DNA from: DAOUTY01 sp964453665
GTDB taxonomy: Bacteria > Chloroflexota > Dehalococcoidia > SZUA-161
Direction: 5' to 3'
NCBI GenBank assembly: GCA_964453665.1
Contig: CAYVQT010000020.1
Span: 1 to 47,427, forward strand
Length of the DNA stretch: 47,427 nt
This document shows, piece after piece, positions 23,556-32,672 of the stretch. The stretch's first letter is position 1. Each line of letters starts with the position of its first letter. Both the position numbers and the translations under genes were made by a program. The notes beneath the pieces were generated by a model. That model was not told where the DNA came from. It searched no databases and was given only the letters and a program-made list of their open reading frames with translations.

Positions 23556-24311
23556 TTGAAAGCAATTATAGTCGCCGCCGGGCCCGGCAGCCGCTTGAAG
23601 CCTTTTACGGATGACAAACCGAAATGCCTTCTGGACATTAACGGGAAGACTATACTCCAGAGAACTCTTGAGGCGTTGAGGCATAACGGGGTTGAGAGGA
23701 TTGCAGTGGTAAGAGGCTATCGTGGTGACCTGATTGACGACCCGGAGGCAATATATTATGAGAACCCTAAATACGAAGAAAACAACGTCCTCGAATCGCT
23801 GTTTTATGCCGAGGCGGAAATGGACAGCGAGTTCATACTCTCCTACTCGGACATACTTTACAGCAGTGAAATAGTAGCGAAACTGCTTGGCAGCCGGGCG
23901 GATATAGTCCTGACAGTCGATACAGAATGGATGCGAGCCTATCGAGGTCGTAGCCAGCACCCCGTTTCCGAGGCTGAACTGGTTAAAGTTGAAGACAGTC
24001 GCGTGCTGAGGATCGGGAAAGGTATAGTAAACCCGGAGGAAGCCCACGGGGAGTTTATCGGCCTCGCCAAATTCACCAGATTTGGGGCTGAAGCCATGAA
24101 AAAGGTGTATCATCGAGCGGCGAGCGAAAGCCTCAAGGCTCCCTTCCAGCAGGCCGCAAGCCTGGAAAAAGCATACCTGGCTGATATGATACAGGAACTT
24201 ATTGACACCGGTAACACCGTTGAAACGATTGATATACGCGGCGGCTGGATGGAAATCGACACCCCGCAGGACTTAGCTAAAGCAAAGAAGAGGTTCTCCT
24301 CAAACGGCTGA
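23556..24311 (+). CDS. LicC/PntC-like nucleotidyltransferase
   Basis: 251 residues from TTG 23556 (GGAGG 5 nt upstream). It shows the full signature AAGPGSRLKPFTDDKPKCLL at 7-26, including the Arg and the KP Lys, then VVRGYRGDLI, NPKYEENNVLESLFYA and the metal-site SYSDILY. It is clearly paralogous to the catalytic part of the previous gene (shared QHPVSEAELVKVE and EAHGEFIGLAKF). It likely transfers CMP, or another nucleotide, to phosphocholine, a phosphonate or a sugar phosphate; the substrate cannot be decided. It lies 20 bp after its paralog. Confidence 0.88.
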   Translation: MKAIIVAAGPGSRLKPFTDDKPKCLLDINGKTILQRTLEALRHNGVERIAVVRGYRGDLIDDPEAIYYENPKYEENNVLESLFYAEAEMDSEFILSYSDILYSSEIVAKLLGSRADIVLTVDTEWMRAYRGRSQHPVSEAELVKVEDSRVLRIGKGIVNPEEAHGEFIGLAKFTRFGAEAMKKVYHRAASESLKAPFQQAASLEKAYLADMIQELIDTGNTVETIDIRGGWMEIDTPQDLAKAKKRFSSNG

Positions 24312-24400
24312 GGACTGCAAACTCGTTATGGACGGCGAATAATGCTCCCACTGTTATGAAGGGCATATATCTGTCTAATACAATAAAGGGGGAAATTAAG

Positions 24401-25285
24401 ATGGGGAAATTCAGTTATCTCCGATACGCCGTGGTTCTTATTGTTCTGATGCTCGTTACGTCGGTCGCTGCGGGTTGCGGGGGGGGTGACGACGAAGGAG
24501 AGATATCAGTGCTGAGATGGGGACTCATCCCCGCTGATGATGCTACGGAGATGCTCCGTCAATATCAGCCCGTAGTCGAGTACCTTGAAGAGGAACTGGG
24601 CATAGATATAGAGATCCAGGTGACCACTGATTACACTGCTGCAATACTGGCTATGAAAAATAAACACATTGATATGGCCTGGTTCGGTCCTTTCTCGTAT
24701 ATTTTAGCCGCTGATGAGGCAGGAGCGGAGGCTCTTGTTAATGGAGTAAGACGGGATACCGGTAAATCAACTTATAGGACCATTTTCGTAACAAGGATGG
24801 ATTCAGGCATAGAAACGTTGGAAGACCTTAAGGGCCATACTTTCGCATTCGTAGACCCTGCTTCCACCTCCGGCAACCTGATTCCAAGGGCGGTCCTGAT
24901 GGAGAACGGAATCGACCCGGAGACGGACTTTTCCACGTGGTTCTATGCAGGCACACATAATGCCGTGGAACTGGCGGTGCAGAATGGGACCGTGGATGCC
25001 GGGGCTGACAGCGATACCTCGTATCACCGTATGTTAAACGAAGGGCAAATCGATCCTGAAATAAACATCATAATCCATGAATCCGAGCCGATCCCGGGGT
25101 CACCGATAGTTGTAAGAGGCGACCTGCCACAGGATTTGAAGGATAATATTAAGCAGGCGCTGATCGAAATGGACACACAGACGTTCTATGATGTGCAGGG
25201 GTGGGGCGATATCGAGAAGTATGTGGAAGTCACGGATTCCGACTACGACATTATCAGGCAGACGCGGGACCTTTTAGGTCTGTAG
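24401..25285 (+). CDS. phnD: PhnD-like phosphate/phosphonate-binding lipoprotein
   Basis: 294 residues from ATG 24401, which has GGGGGAAATTAAG upstream; ATG 24356 would spoil the signal peptide. Lipoprotein signal: basic start, hydrophobic VVLIVLMLVTSV and lipobox AAGC with Cys26. The mature part has the PhnD hallmarks: RWGLIPADDATEML, HIDMAWFGPFSYILA, FAFVDPASTSGNLIP and DAGADSDTSYHRM. It would capture phosphonates or related anions outside the membrane and deliver them to the PhnC/PhnE importer encoded just downstream. Confidence 0.92.
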   Translation: MGKFSYLRYAVVLIVLMLVTSVAAGCGGGDDEGEISVLRWGLIPADDATEMLRQYQPVVEYLEEELGIDIEIQVTTDYTAAILAMKNKHIDMAWFGPFSYILAADEAGAEALVNGVRRDTGKSTYRTIFVTRMDSGIETLEDLKGHTFAFVDPASTSGNLIPRAVLMENGIDPETDFSTWFYAGTHNAVELAVQNGTVDAGADSDTSYHRMLNEGQIDPEINIIIHESEPIPGSPIVVRGDLPQDLKDNIKQALIEMDTQTFYDVQGWGDIEKYVEVTDSDYDIIRQTRDLLGL

Positions 25286-25305
25286 CCGGTTGAATCGGCG
25301 GTGTC

Positions 25306-26121
25306 ATGATAAAAATCGAGGGATTAAGCCATCAATACCCTGTAAGGGCTGGCTCTCGTGTTAGTGGAGACGATGGTCAGGATATCGCAACAGAACTGGC
25401 CCTGCGGGATATTCACCTGGACGTGGCCAAAGGAGAGCGTCTGGTTATCCTCGGATCAAGCGGATCCGGTAAGTCTACCCTGCTCCGCTGCACCAACCTG
25501 TCCATCAGGCCTACGAAGGGTAAGATATTTATTGACGGCCACGAGATAACGAGCTTATCCCTCAAAGAGGTTGAAAAAATACGCCGTGGAATCGGCGTAA
25601 TCTCCCAGCATTTTAACCTGGTGGAAGGTGCCACGGCGTTCAAGAACGTTTTGGTTGGCAGACTTGGCTACGTAGGCACTTTAAAGAGCATCCTGGGACG
25701 ATTTGACGACGAAGACGTTGTTATAGCTACCGAATGTCTCGACAGGGTAGGGCTAAGCAGGTTTGCGCAAAAGCGCGTAAGTGACCTCAGCGGTGGACAA
25801 AAGCAAAGAGTCGCCGTGGCACGTGCGATGGCACAGCGGGCGCTAATCATTCTTGCTGACGAACCCGTATCAAGCCTTGATCCTAAACTTATGAAAGAAA
25901 TTATGGATTTGATTCAGGAAATATGCGTTGAAAACAACATGACCCTGATAGCCAGCCTCCACTTCCTGGAGATGGCCAGGTCTTATGCCACTCGCCTGGT
26001 CGGTCTCCGTGAAGGCCAGCTTGTCTTCAATAATACCCCTGATGAACTGACGGATAAAGACATAATCGACATATACGGCGAGACCGAAGAATGGATCCTT
26101 TACGGTAGAAGAGGTTTCTAA
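25306..26121 (+). CDS. phnC: Phosphonate-type ABC importer ATPase
   Basis: 271 residues. Walker A GSSGSGKST at 50-58, Q-loop in VISQHFNLVEG, signature LSGGQKQRVAVARAM and Walker B ALIILADEPVSSLD followed by ASLHFLEMA. The QHFNLVEGATAFKNVLVGRLG segment is characteristic of PhnC. A short insertion (RAGSRVSGDDGQDIA) sits near residue 20. It lies 20 bp after phnD and overlaps phnE by one base. Confidence 0.93.
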   Translation: MIKIEGLSHQYPVRAGSRVSGDDGQDIATELALRDIHLDVAKGERLVILGSSGSGKSTLLRCTNLSIRPTKGKIFIDGHEITSLSLKEVEKIRRGIGVISQHFNLVEGATAFKNVLVGRLGYVGTLKSILGRFDDEDVVIATECLDRVGLSRFAQKRVSDLSGGQKQRVAVARAMAQRALIILADEPVSSLDPKLMKEIMDLIQEICVENNMTLIASLHFLEMARSYATRLVGLREGQLVFNNTPDELTDKDIIDIYGETEEWILYGRRGF

Positions 26122-26915
26122 TGCATTTTCCCCCGTCCACTCTAAGCAGCAAACTGCGTCACATCACGATACTGCTGGCCGTCGTTGGAATATACTATTG
26201 GGCGATCGAGGGCACTAATTCCAGCCCGGTTACCTTCTTCCGCGGTTTACCCGATATGTTTGAATTTGTGTCAGACATGTTCCCCCCGGATTTAGCGATT
26301 CTCCCCAGGGCCATACTGAGTGTCGGGGAGACGCTTCAGATGGCAATCATGGGCACTACTTTTGGAGCCTTGATAGCCCTCCCCCTATCCTTTCTGGCGG
26401 CCCGAAACATAATGCCCTACCGTCCGGTATATCAGGCAACTCGCACTCTATTCGACCTGTGCCGGGGCATCAACGAGATAGTATGGGCCCTTCTGTTCGT
26501 GGCTATGGTAGGACTGGGACCGTTTCCCGGTGTGCTGGCACTGACAGTGCACCTGATTGGAGCCCTCGGCCGGTACTTCTCCGAGGCTATAGAGGCTACC
26601 AACCCCGAGCTGGTTACGGCTGTAGCTTCTACAGGAGCTAATCGCGTTCAGACCGTATATTACGGTGTTGTGCCTCAGGTTAGAACGCTGTTTGTGGGAT
26701 ATACCTTTTACTACCTTGAACACTGCTTCCGTGCCGCAACAATTTTAGGCCTTGTCGGTGCTGGAGGTATAGGGGTAATATTAAAAGAGAGTTTAAGCCT
26801 GATCCGTTATCAGGAGACATTGACCATTCTGATAATAATGGTGGTGACGGTTATATTCATCGATCGTCTAAGCGCCCATGTGAGGATGCGCTTTATCACC
26901 GGTGTCGAGGGTTAA
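26121..26915 (+). CDS. phnE: Phosphonate-type ABC importer permease
   Basis: 264 residues with about five membrane segments, for example ITILLAVVGIYYWAI and LQMAIMGTTFGALIALPLSF. The ATPase-docking loop EAIEATNPELVTAVASTGAN precedes VVPQV, and FRAATILGLVGAGGIG is typical of PhnE. It partners with the adjacent PhnC and PhnD. The start overlaps the phnC stop (TAATG). Confidence 0.92.
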   Translation: MHFPPSTLSSKLRHITILLAVVGIYYWAIEGTNSSPVTFFRGLPDMFEFVSDMFPPDLAILPRAILSVGETLQMAIMGTTFGALIALPLSFLAARNIMPYRPVYQATRTLFDLCRGINEIVWALLFVAMVGLGPFPGVLALTVHLIGALGRYFSEAIEATNPELVTAVASTGANRVQTVYYGVVPQVRTLFVGYTFYYLEHCFRAATILGLVGAGGIGVILKESLSLIRYQETLTILIIMVVTVIFIDRLSAHVRMRFITGVEG

Positions 26916-26918
26916 ATC

Positions 26919-27611
26919 ATGCAGGGAATAATTACGGCGGCAGCGAGCAGCCCGCGATTATTGCCTTTGACCAAGCGAACTCCTGTAAGTCTGCTTGATG
27001 TGAGAGGCAAAGTTATCCTTGATCGCCAGATGGAAGCATTGCGGGAGGCGGGGGTTGATAACGTGCTGGTAATAACAGGGTTCTGTGCCGGCCAGGTTGA
27101 GGAATTATGTAGAGGTAAAGCTACCTGCGTTTATAATCCCTTTTATGAAGTCTGCAATGTGGCCATGAACCTGTGGCTGGTAAGACAGAAGTTAGAACCT
27201 GACTTCATTCTGGTATACGATGATATCCTTTTCGGCACTGAGCTGATAGGGGAAGTGTCCGAAGCGGCCGATGGGGTCACCCTGGTAGTAGATAGAAAGG
27301 GAGTGGATAAAGAGGCGGAGAAGGTGGTAGTACGCCAGGGTTTAGTGAACGCAATCGGCAAGGACGTAACCGGACCATACGGAGAGTTTATAGGCGTCGC
27401 CAGGTTTTCTGGAGACGCGGTAGGGGTATTGGTTGAAACACTGGAGCAGATTGCGCGGACCGACCTGGGCACTACTTTCCCTCAACTGGTCCAACTGCTT
27501 ATCCAGCGAGGTCGAGATATTGCAGTACTGGCTACCGATCGGCCCTGGTTCGATATTGACTTCCCGAGTGACCTGGAAGAGGCGCAGAGGCGTTTCCCCG
27601 GCGGCGGTTAG
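26919..27611 (+). CDS. Diverged nucleotidyltransferase-like protein
   Basis: 230 residues, 3 bp after phnE. It has the same fold as the two upstream transferases (VILDRQMEALREAGVDNVLVITGF, NPFYEVCNVAMNLWLV, VYDDILF, GEFIGVARF, WFDIDFPSDL). The glycine-rich loop is altered to AAASSPRLLP and the usual KP lysine is replaced (KRTPVSLLD), so nucleotide handling may differ or be lost. It ends the plus-strand run and is convergent with purL 27 bp away. Confidence 0.82.
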   Translation: MQGIITAAASSPRLLPLTKRTPVSLLDVRGKVILDRQMEALREAGVDNVLVITGFCAGQVEELCRGKATCVYNPFYEVCNVAMNLWLVRQKLEPDFILVYDDILFGTELIGEVSEAADGVTLVVDRKGVDKEAEKVVVRQGLVNAIGKDVTGPYGEFIGVARFSGDAVGVLVETLEQIARTDLGTTFPQLVQLLIQRGRDIAVLATDRPWFDIDFPSDLEEAQRRFPGGG

Positions 27612-27638
27612 GCCACGTCTGGAAATATGATCCGTTAT

Positions 27639-30600
27639 TTACAACGCGTGATTGTCGCACCATTCGCGGGCGTTCTGGAATAATTTCAGCCAGGGAGAAG
27701 CCCGGAGAACTAAATCCCCGATATTAAATTCCCAATTTTCCGATTTCCATTCTTTGGGTATCCAGGGCCACTGCCACAGCAAAAAGGACCTTTCCGGGTG
27801 GGGCATCATTGCCAGATGTCGGCCATCCGGTGAACAAAAGGAATTGGTCCCAAAAGGAGACCCGTTGGGATTGAAGCGATATTTTCCGGTGGGCGTCCCC
27901 CCGTCGTCAGCATAGGCGGTAGGTGTCAAACCCAGCCGCTGAGCCCTGGAAAGGATTTCAGGATCGGGACAGTATAGACGGCCACCCCCGTGGGCTGACC
28001 ATATTCCAAGGACTGAGCCTTCCATGCCCTTTAACATTATAGAAGGGCTCTCTGAGATTCTTACCGTTCCCCAGTGCGACTCAAATCGTTCCGAGGGATT
28101 CTGGATGAATCTCGGTTGTGTTATTTCGGGTATCCCCTGCCAGGGCACGACACCAAGAAATGCCATTAGCTGGCAGCCATTGCATATTCCCAGAGAGAAG
28201 GTATCCTGACGGTTAAAGAAGCGATCGAACATTTCCCGGAGATTTGGATTGAACCGGATGATGCCAGCCCAACCTTTGGCCGGGTCCAGGACATCGGCGT
28301 AGGAGAATCCACCTACGAAGACGATTGCCCTGAATTGATCGAGAGAAATTTTCTCTTCAAGCAAATCCGTCATCGTAACATCCCAGGGTTCGAATCCGGC
28401 CCAGAAGAAAGCCGATGTCATTTCGCGGTCACCGTTACTGCCTTCTTCACGGATAATAGCCACCTTTGGCTTATCAACCTGAAGCAGCATTTCCAGGGGC
28501 GTAGCCTCAAGCTGGAAGGTTAAATTGTATGTTAGACCCGGACGGTTGTGGTGCTGTGTCTGTTCCTTTGCAACCCCGGGATTCATCTGCTCTTCTTCCA
28601 GCCGATCGCTGGTTGCCTCCCACCAGGAGAGAAGTGTTTGCGTGCTCACATTTAATTCGGTCTTATTTCGGTGGCGTATGACTACCTTCTGTTCCTTTTC
28701 AGTGTTACCCAGAATGGTGAAAGGCACGTCATATTCCGCCAGGATAGCCTCGATTATGCTTTCTCCGGCTGGCAGGTATTCCAGTACAAGTCCTAACTCT
28801 TCGCAGAATAGCTGGGGAATTGCCTCTTCATCATCAGGGAGTTGGATCGACATTCCACAGTTACCGGACATCGCCATTTCTACCAGAGCAGTAATGAGAC
28901 CGCCGTCACTTCGATCATGGCAGGCAAGAATCAGGTCTTCGTCTATCATTCTCTGGACTGCGTTAAACGCGTTGATAAGAAGCAAAGGGTTCTCCACGTC
29001 CGGAGAGTCATCGCCAATCTGCCCAAGAGCCTGAGACAAAGCTGAACCACCAAGTCTGTTTTTCCCTTTCGCCAGGTTGAGAGAAATTAACCTGCTTTCC
29101 CCCGGCCTTTTAATGTCAGGCGTTGCTTTTTTAGTAACGTCAGGCATGGTAGCATAACCGGAGATAACCACTTCTCCGGGTGCTTTTACGTTTTCATCAC
29201 CTACTCTGGCAGCCATCGAGATGCTGTCTTTGCCTCCATCGGCAGCGATTCCAAGTTCCGTCATCAGTTCTGCCATTGCCACTGCCGCGTCGTAAATCCT
29301 GGCTCCTTCGCCGGGGAGTTTGGCTGCCCACATCCAGTTGACCGAGCACTTGATGTGGCTGAGGTCGCTAATCCTAGCAGAAACCATGTTGGTCAGCATT
29401 TCACCAACCGCCATTCGGGCACCGGCCTTTTCGTTAATCAGCATTTTTATAGGTTGTTCCCCAATGGCAATCGCTCCGCCGGTCAACCCGAAATGACTTT
29501 GAGCGACTATCGCCATATCGGAGACAGGTAGCTGGAGAGGGCCGCAGCATTGCTGCTGGGCGATCAGTCCGGTGACACTCCTGTCAACTTTGCGCACCAG
29601 GAACCCCTTTGAGCCGACAGAAGGCAGGCGGAAGACAAGTCTTAGGGCCTCTTCGGTAGTCAGTCCCCGGGGTAGTTGCAGGGGTTCCAGCTTTTTAGTA
29701 ATCCTCTCAAGATAAAAGGGTTTCTGGGGCATCTTACCGAGGATTTTCTCAAGAGGAAGGTCGACCGGTGTGGAGTGGTCTTCGTCATCGTAGACTACGA
29801 TTCTTCCATCCCCCGTGATTTCTCCCAAAACCTCGCAATTTACTTTTTCCCGGCGGCAGATTGCCGAAAATTCGTCAATTCTCCCCTCATGAATTAAAAA
29901 GGCGCTGCGTTCCTGATATTCGGCGCACCACATCTCCACAACTGCCAGTGACAGATCACCGGGCTTAATTGCGCGAATTTTAACGATACCACCCGCCGGA
30001 TCGGTAATTTCAGCTAAAACATTGCCGGGGCCACCGGCGCCCTGATCGTGAACAACAAGAAGCGGATTTTCAACGCCCTTCTCCACGCAGGTTCTGATTA
30101 CCCGGTTAAGCTTGTTCTCCATTTCGGCGTTACCGCGCTGGACGGCGTTAAAGTCGAGTTCAGCGATATTTTCGCCCTGAATCATGCTTGAGGCTGAGCC
30201 GCCACCCATGCCGATTCGATAAGCCGGTCCACCGACCTGTACAATCAGCATTCCCCTCTTCGGCTCCTCTTTTTTTACATGCAGGGCATCGACCTGACCT
30301 ATGCCGCCTGTAAACATAATCGGTTTTATCCAGCCCCGACGTTCCCCATCCGGCAGTATTTGCTCAAAGGTTCTGACAAAACCTTGAATTATCGGTTCCC
30401 CAAACTTATTACCATAATCCGAAGCCCCGTTACTGGCTTCAACCAGAATTTCCAGCGGCGGTGCTAATTCAAATGGATAAGCAAGCCCTTCGGGTTCACC
30501 CGGAATGGGGTAGTCAGTGATATTCAGGGCTGCCGTGCAATAGCCGGCTGTCCCCGCAATTACCAGAGCTCCTCTTCCGGTAGCGTGGCCATCTCGAATC

Positions 30601-31493
30601 CTTCCACCGGTGCCGGTCGTTGCTCCCTGGAATGGCTGTACACCGCTGGGATAGTTATGGGTTTCAGCGGTAAAGAGAATGTGATAGTTGCACTGTCCGG
30701 GAATAAACGGGGAGCATGCCCCCGGATTTTGCGGAATTATTGTCCGGATTTTATAACCCCGAATTGCACTGGAGTTATCACTGAAAGCGATAACGCTGTT
30801 TGCAGGACTGGCGATGATAGTTGATTTAACTATCTGGAATAATGTATCCGGGACTTCCCGGCCGTCGATAACCAGTTTGCCTTTAAAGAACCAGTGGCGT
30901 GAATGCTCACTGTTATTATTGCCAAGCATGAACAGTTCCACACCGGTAGGATTTCGGCGCAGGGTCTGAGTAAAGAGATTGAAGTAAAACTCAACATCCC
31001 ATTCATCCATACCGAGTCCGTTCTCCTGGTTGAACCTGCTTAACTCATCGATTCCCTTTTCAATCAGCTTGATAATGCGCACTTTTTCGGGGACAATTCC
31101 CGTCTCGAACGTTTCTAAAGGTTCAGGATAGGGGCTTTCGGTCATCCGGTCATGATTTTGGGCAGTGAAAAGCGCCCTGTCAGCATCCTGCGGTAACAGA
31201 TACCGTCTTGAACACTCCAACCTGGTGACCTTTTCCAGCCCGCAGGCATGACAAACGGCGACTGCATTAGTTGAGTCGGCCGTCTCAAAATTCAGACGGG
31301 GCCCGATTTCAAGAACGTCGTTAACAGGGTCGAGAAAGGATTTCTCCCCGAAGCTCTCCGGTTCGAATGTTTCAGCGAGCAACCATCGCAATATTTCTAA
31401 TTCTTCCGCCGTAAGCGGAGCCGAGGTCTCAATGTTAAAACAGCATTCGAAATCCGGCTTCACTTTTCGATAGAAATGCTTTACTACTGACAT
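27639..31493 (-). CDS. purL: Phosphoribosylformylglycinamidine synthase, single-chain
   Basis: 1284 residues, the length of single-chain FGAM synthases of purine synthesis. N-terminal PurS-like part, then the two AIRS-like halves (ELFMLGNNNSEHSRHWFFKG, FTAETHNYPSGVQPFQGA, HDQGAGGPGN, HDRSDGGLITALVEMAM). A C-terminal glutaminase follows with nucleophile Cys in LGICNGCQLMAFLG and His in MMPHPERSFL. The enzyme converts FGAR, glutamine and ATP to FGAM. I chose ATG 31493 (MSVVKHFYRKV) after GGAAAG; an upstream GTG-type extension of 25 residues lacks family similarity. It stands alone, not next to other purine genes. Confidence 0.96.
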   Translation of the reverse strand: MSVVKHFYRKVKPDFECCFNIETSAPLTAEELEILRWLLAETFEPESFGEKSFLDPVNDVLEIGPRLNFETADSTNAVAVCHACGLEKVTRLECSRRYLLPQDADRALFTAQNHDRMTESPYPEPLETFETGIVPEKVRIIKLIEKGIDELSRFNQENGLGMDEWDVEFYFNLFTQTLRRNPTGVELFMLGNNNSEHSRHWFFKGKLVIDGREVPDTLFQIVKSTIIASPANSVIAFSDNSSAIRGYKIRTIIPQNPGACSPFIPGQCNYHILFTAETHNYPSGVQPFQGATTGTGGRIRDGHATGRGALVIAGTAGYCTAALNITDYPIPGEPEGLAYPFELAPPLEILVEASNGASDYGNKFGEPIIQGFVRTFEQILPDGERRGWIKPIMFTGGIGQVDALHVKKEEPKRGMLIVQVGGPAYRIGMGGGSASSMIQGENIAELDFNAVQRGNAEMENKLNRVIRTCVEKGVENPLLVVHDQGAGGPGNVLAEITDPAGGIVKIRAIKPGDLSLAVVEMWCAEYQERSAFLIHEGRIDEFSAICRREKVNCEVLGEITGDGRIVVYDDEDHSTPVDLPLEKILGKMPQKPFYLERITKKLEPLQLPRGLTTEEALRLVFRLPSVGSKGFLVRKVDRSVTGLIAQQQCCGPLQLPVSDMAIVAQSHFGLTGGAIAIGEQPIKMLINEKAGARMAVGEMLTNMVSARISDLSHIKCSVNWMWAAKLPGEGARIYDAAVAMAELMTELGIAADGGKDSISMAARVGDENVKAPGEVVISGYATMPDVTKKATPDIKRPGESRLISLNLAKGKNRLGGSALSQALGQIGDDSPDVENPLLLINAFNAVQRMIDEDLILACHDRSDGGLITALVEMAMSGNCGMSIQLPDDEEAIPQLFCEELGLVLEYLPAGESIIEAILAEYDVPFTILGNTEKEQKVVIRHRNKTELNVSTQTLLSWWEATSDRLEEEQMNPGVAKEQTQHHNRPGLTYNLTFQLEATPLEMLLQVDKPKVAIIREEGSNGDREMTSAFFWAGFEPWDVTMTDLLEEKISLDQFRAIVFVGGFSYADVLDPAKGWAGIIRFNPNLREMFDRFFNRQDTFSLGICNGCQLMAFLGVVPWQGIPEITQPRFIQNPSERFESHWGTVRISESPSIMLKGMEGSVLGIWSAHGGGRLYCPDPEILSRAQRLGLTPTAYADDGGTPTGKYRFNPNGSPFGTNSFCSPDGRHLAMMPHPERSFLLWQWPWIPKEWKSENWEFNIGDLVLRASPWLKLFQNAREWCDNHAL

Positions 31494-31684
31494 GGTCTTT
31501 CTTTCCGTCAAATCACCTTGTAATTCGCATTTAATCAGTGCTCCGAAAAGGTGATGCAGGTGCAGCAACTGTGCCTGTCGTAATTAGGGGGCGCTCCTCT
31601 TCAGGAACCCCCCGATTTTAAAGCCAATTTTACCATTTGTCTTTAGTGATGAACCGTCTGACTCCTGCTTAGAGGAGTAGTTCA

Positions 31685-31704
31685 AGGAGGTGAACTCACC
31701 TCCT
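31685..31704. terminator. Hairpin AGGAGGTGA-AC-TCACCTCCT
   Basis: A perfect 9-bp inverted repeat between the SEC-C gene and purL. Without a T-tract on either strand it is at best a weak terminator. The plus-strand arm contains AAGGAGGTGA, a full complement of the 16S 3' end, and the other arm would mask it. Confidence 0.35.
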
Positions 31705-31715
31705 AGTTATCTGCT

Positions 31716-31886
31716 TCAGGTAGATTGCCTGCATGTAGCGCTGCGGATGCGAGCGAAGTATTTCTGGTCCGAGTCATAGTGACAGTGCTTGTACTTCTTC
31801 CCGCTGCCACACCAGCAGGTGTCGTTGCGGCCTAGTTGGAGTGCGTATTCAGGTGGACGATTAAAGAGCTTATTCAGGAAACCCAT
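31716..31886 (-). CDS. Small SEC-C motif protein
   Basis: A 56-residue frame from ATG 31886. Residues 24-36 form a SEC-C zinc motif: CWCGSGKKYKHCH, as at the end of SecA and in many small proteins of unknown role. The first 20 residues (GFLNKLFNRPPEYALQLGR) lead straight into it. The protein probably binds one zinc ion; partners are unknown. It lies about 220 bp upstream of purL on the same strand. Confidence 0.8.
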   Translation of the reverse strand: MGFLNKLFNRPPEYALQLGRNDTCWCGSGKKYKHCHYDSDQKYFARIRSATCRQST

Positions 31887-31919
31887 CGATATTCTTTTTC
31901 CTTACTACTGTTTAATGCA

Positions 31920-31943
31920 GAGTGAACCGCTAGCAGTTCACTC
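31920..31943. terminator. Hairpin GAGTGAAC / GTTCACTC
   Basis: Perfect 8-bp arms around an 8-nt loop (CGCTAGCA), between the permease and SEC-C genes. No T-tract follows. The 180 bp between this hairpin and the permease stop hold no gene I can support, only a weak 40-codon minus-strand frame. Confidence 0.35.
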
Positions 31944-32124
31944 ATATTCCAAGCATATATCCGGCTCACTTGCTAGAAGATAGCACTTTGCTGGCCTGCC
32001 GTCAAGGAGTGTGGGTATTGAGAAAGGGATTGGAACCATCATACGCCACTTCTCGAACATCACGCGCTGAACGGACTGGGCCCCGGCCTGGATATGGGGG
32101 CTCCCGGGCAATCTGTTAGATGGC

Positions 32125-32667
32125 TTAGAGAAGTGCACCGGCTCTTTCTTTTACGAGGGCTCCGACCAGATACCCTACGGCGATTGAAGCTATTATCGTC
32201 AAGACAGTTAAGGTGACGACGTAAATCCAGCCAAAGTACACAATCATGATCGGAAGGAGGAACGGCTTCACCGCCCGGTTGTATAAGAAAACAGCCAGGA
32301 GGGAATTGGCTGCACCCTTCTCTTTCAGGTCCTTGAGAAGCGGGTACCATGCATAGATCGGTCCCGCGGAAATAAGGCCTGCGGCCACTGCTAATAATAA
32401 CCCTTTGACACCCGCACCTGTACCCAGGAACCGTACTATCTGCGCTGGTTTGACGAAGAGATTTAGAAGCAGCATAACAGCGAAAACCAGGCAGAGTGGT
32501 AAAATCAAAGAACGTAAAATGCCCCCACAGCTTTTAAATGCCTGGATGGTTTCATCCGGCATCAGAATAAGCAGTATCAAATATATTACCAAGACAATGG
32601 CAGGAAAGGCTAAAAAACGTATAGCGGATTTCCAACTCTTTCCGTTTTTGCCGTTCTTTTTCAACAC
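32125..32667 (-). CDS. Permease component, second half (UPF0718/DUF318-like)
   Basis: 180 residues, hydrophobic, with about five membrane segments (FPAIVLVIYLILLILM, LPLCLVFAVMLLLNLF, LLLAVAAGLISAGPIYAWYP). A conserved-looking GLISAGPIYAWYPLLKDLKEKG loop matches one half of the DUF318-type permeases, and the partner protein carries the other half (GSILAGNPINSYIIGGEL). Such permeases are linked to metal or thiol export but substrates are uncertain. It starts at GTG or TTG about 3-6 bp after the upstream gene's stop, so the two are co-translated. Confidence 0.75.
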   Translation of the reverse strand: MLKKNGKNGKSWKSAIRFLAFPAIVLVIYLILLILMPDETIQAFKSCGGILRSLILPLCLVFAVMLLLNLFVKPAQIVRFLGTGAGVKGLLLAVAAGLISAGPIYAWYPLLKDLKEKGAANSLLAVFLYNRAVKPFLLPIMIVYFGWIYVVTLTVLTIIASIAVGYLVGALVKERAGALL

Positions 32668-32672
32668 TTATA

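Noticed and set aside
31938..32138. 66-codon minus-strand frame after the permease
   Set aside because: No convincing ribosome site or family; overlaps the end of the permease gene and ends in a hairpin.
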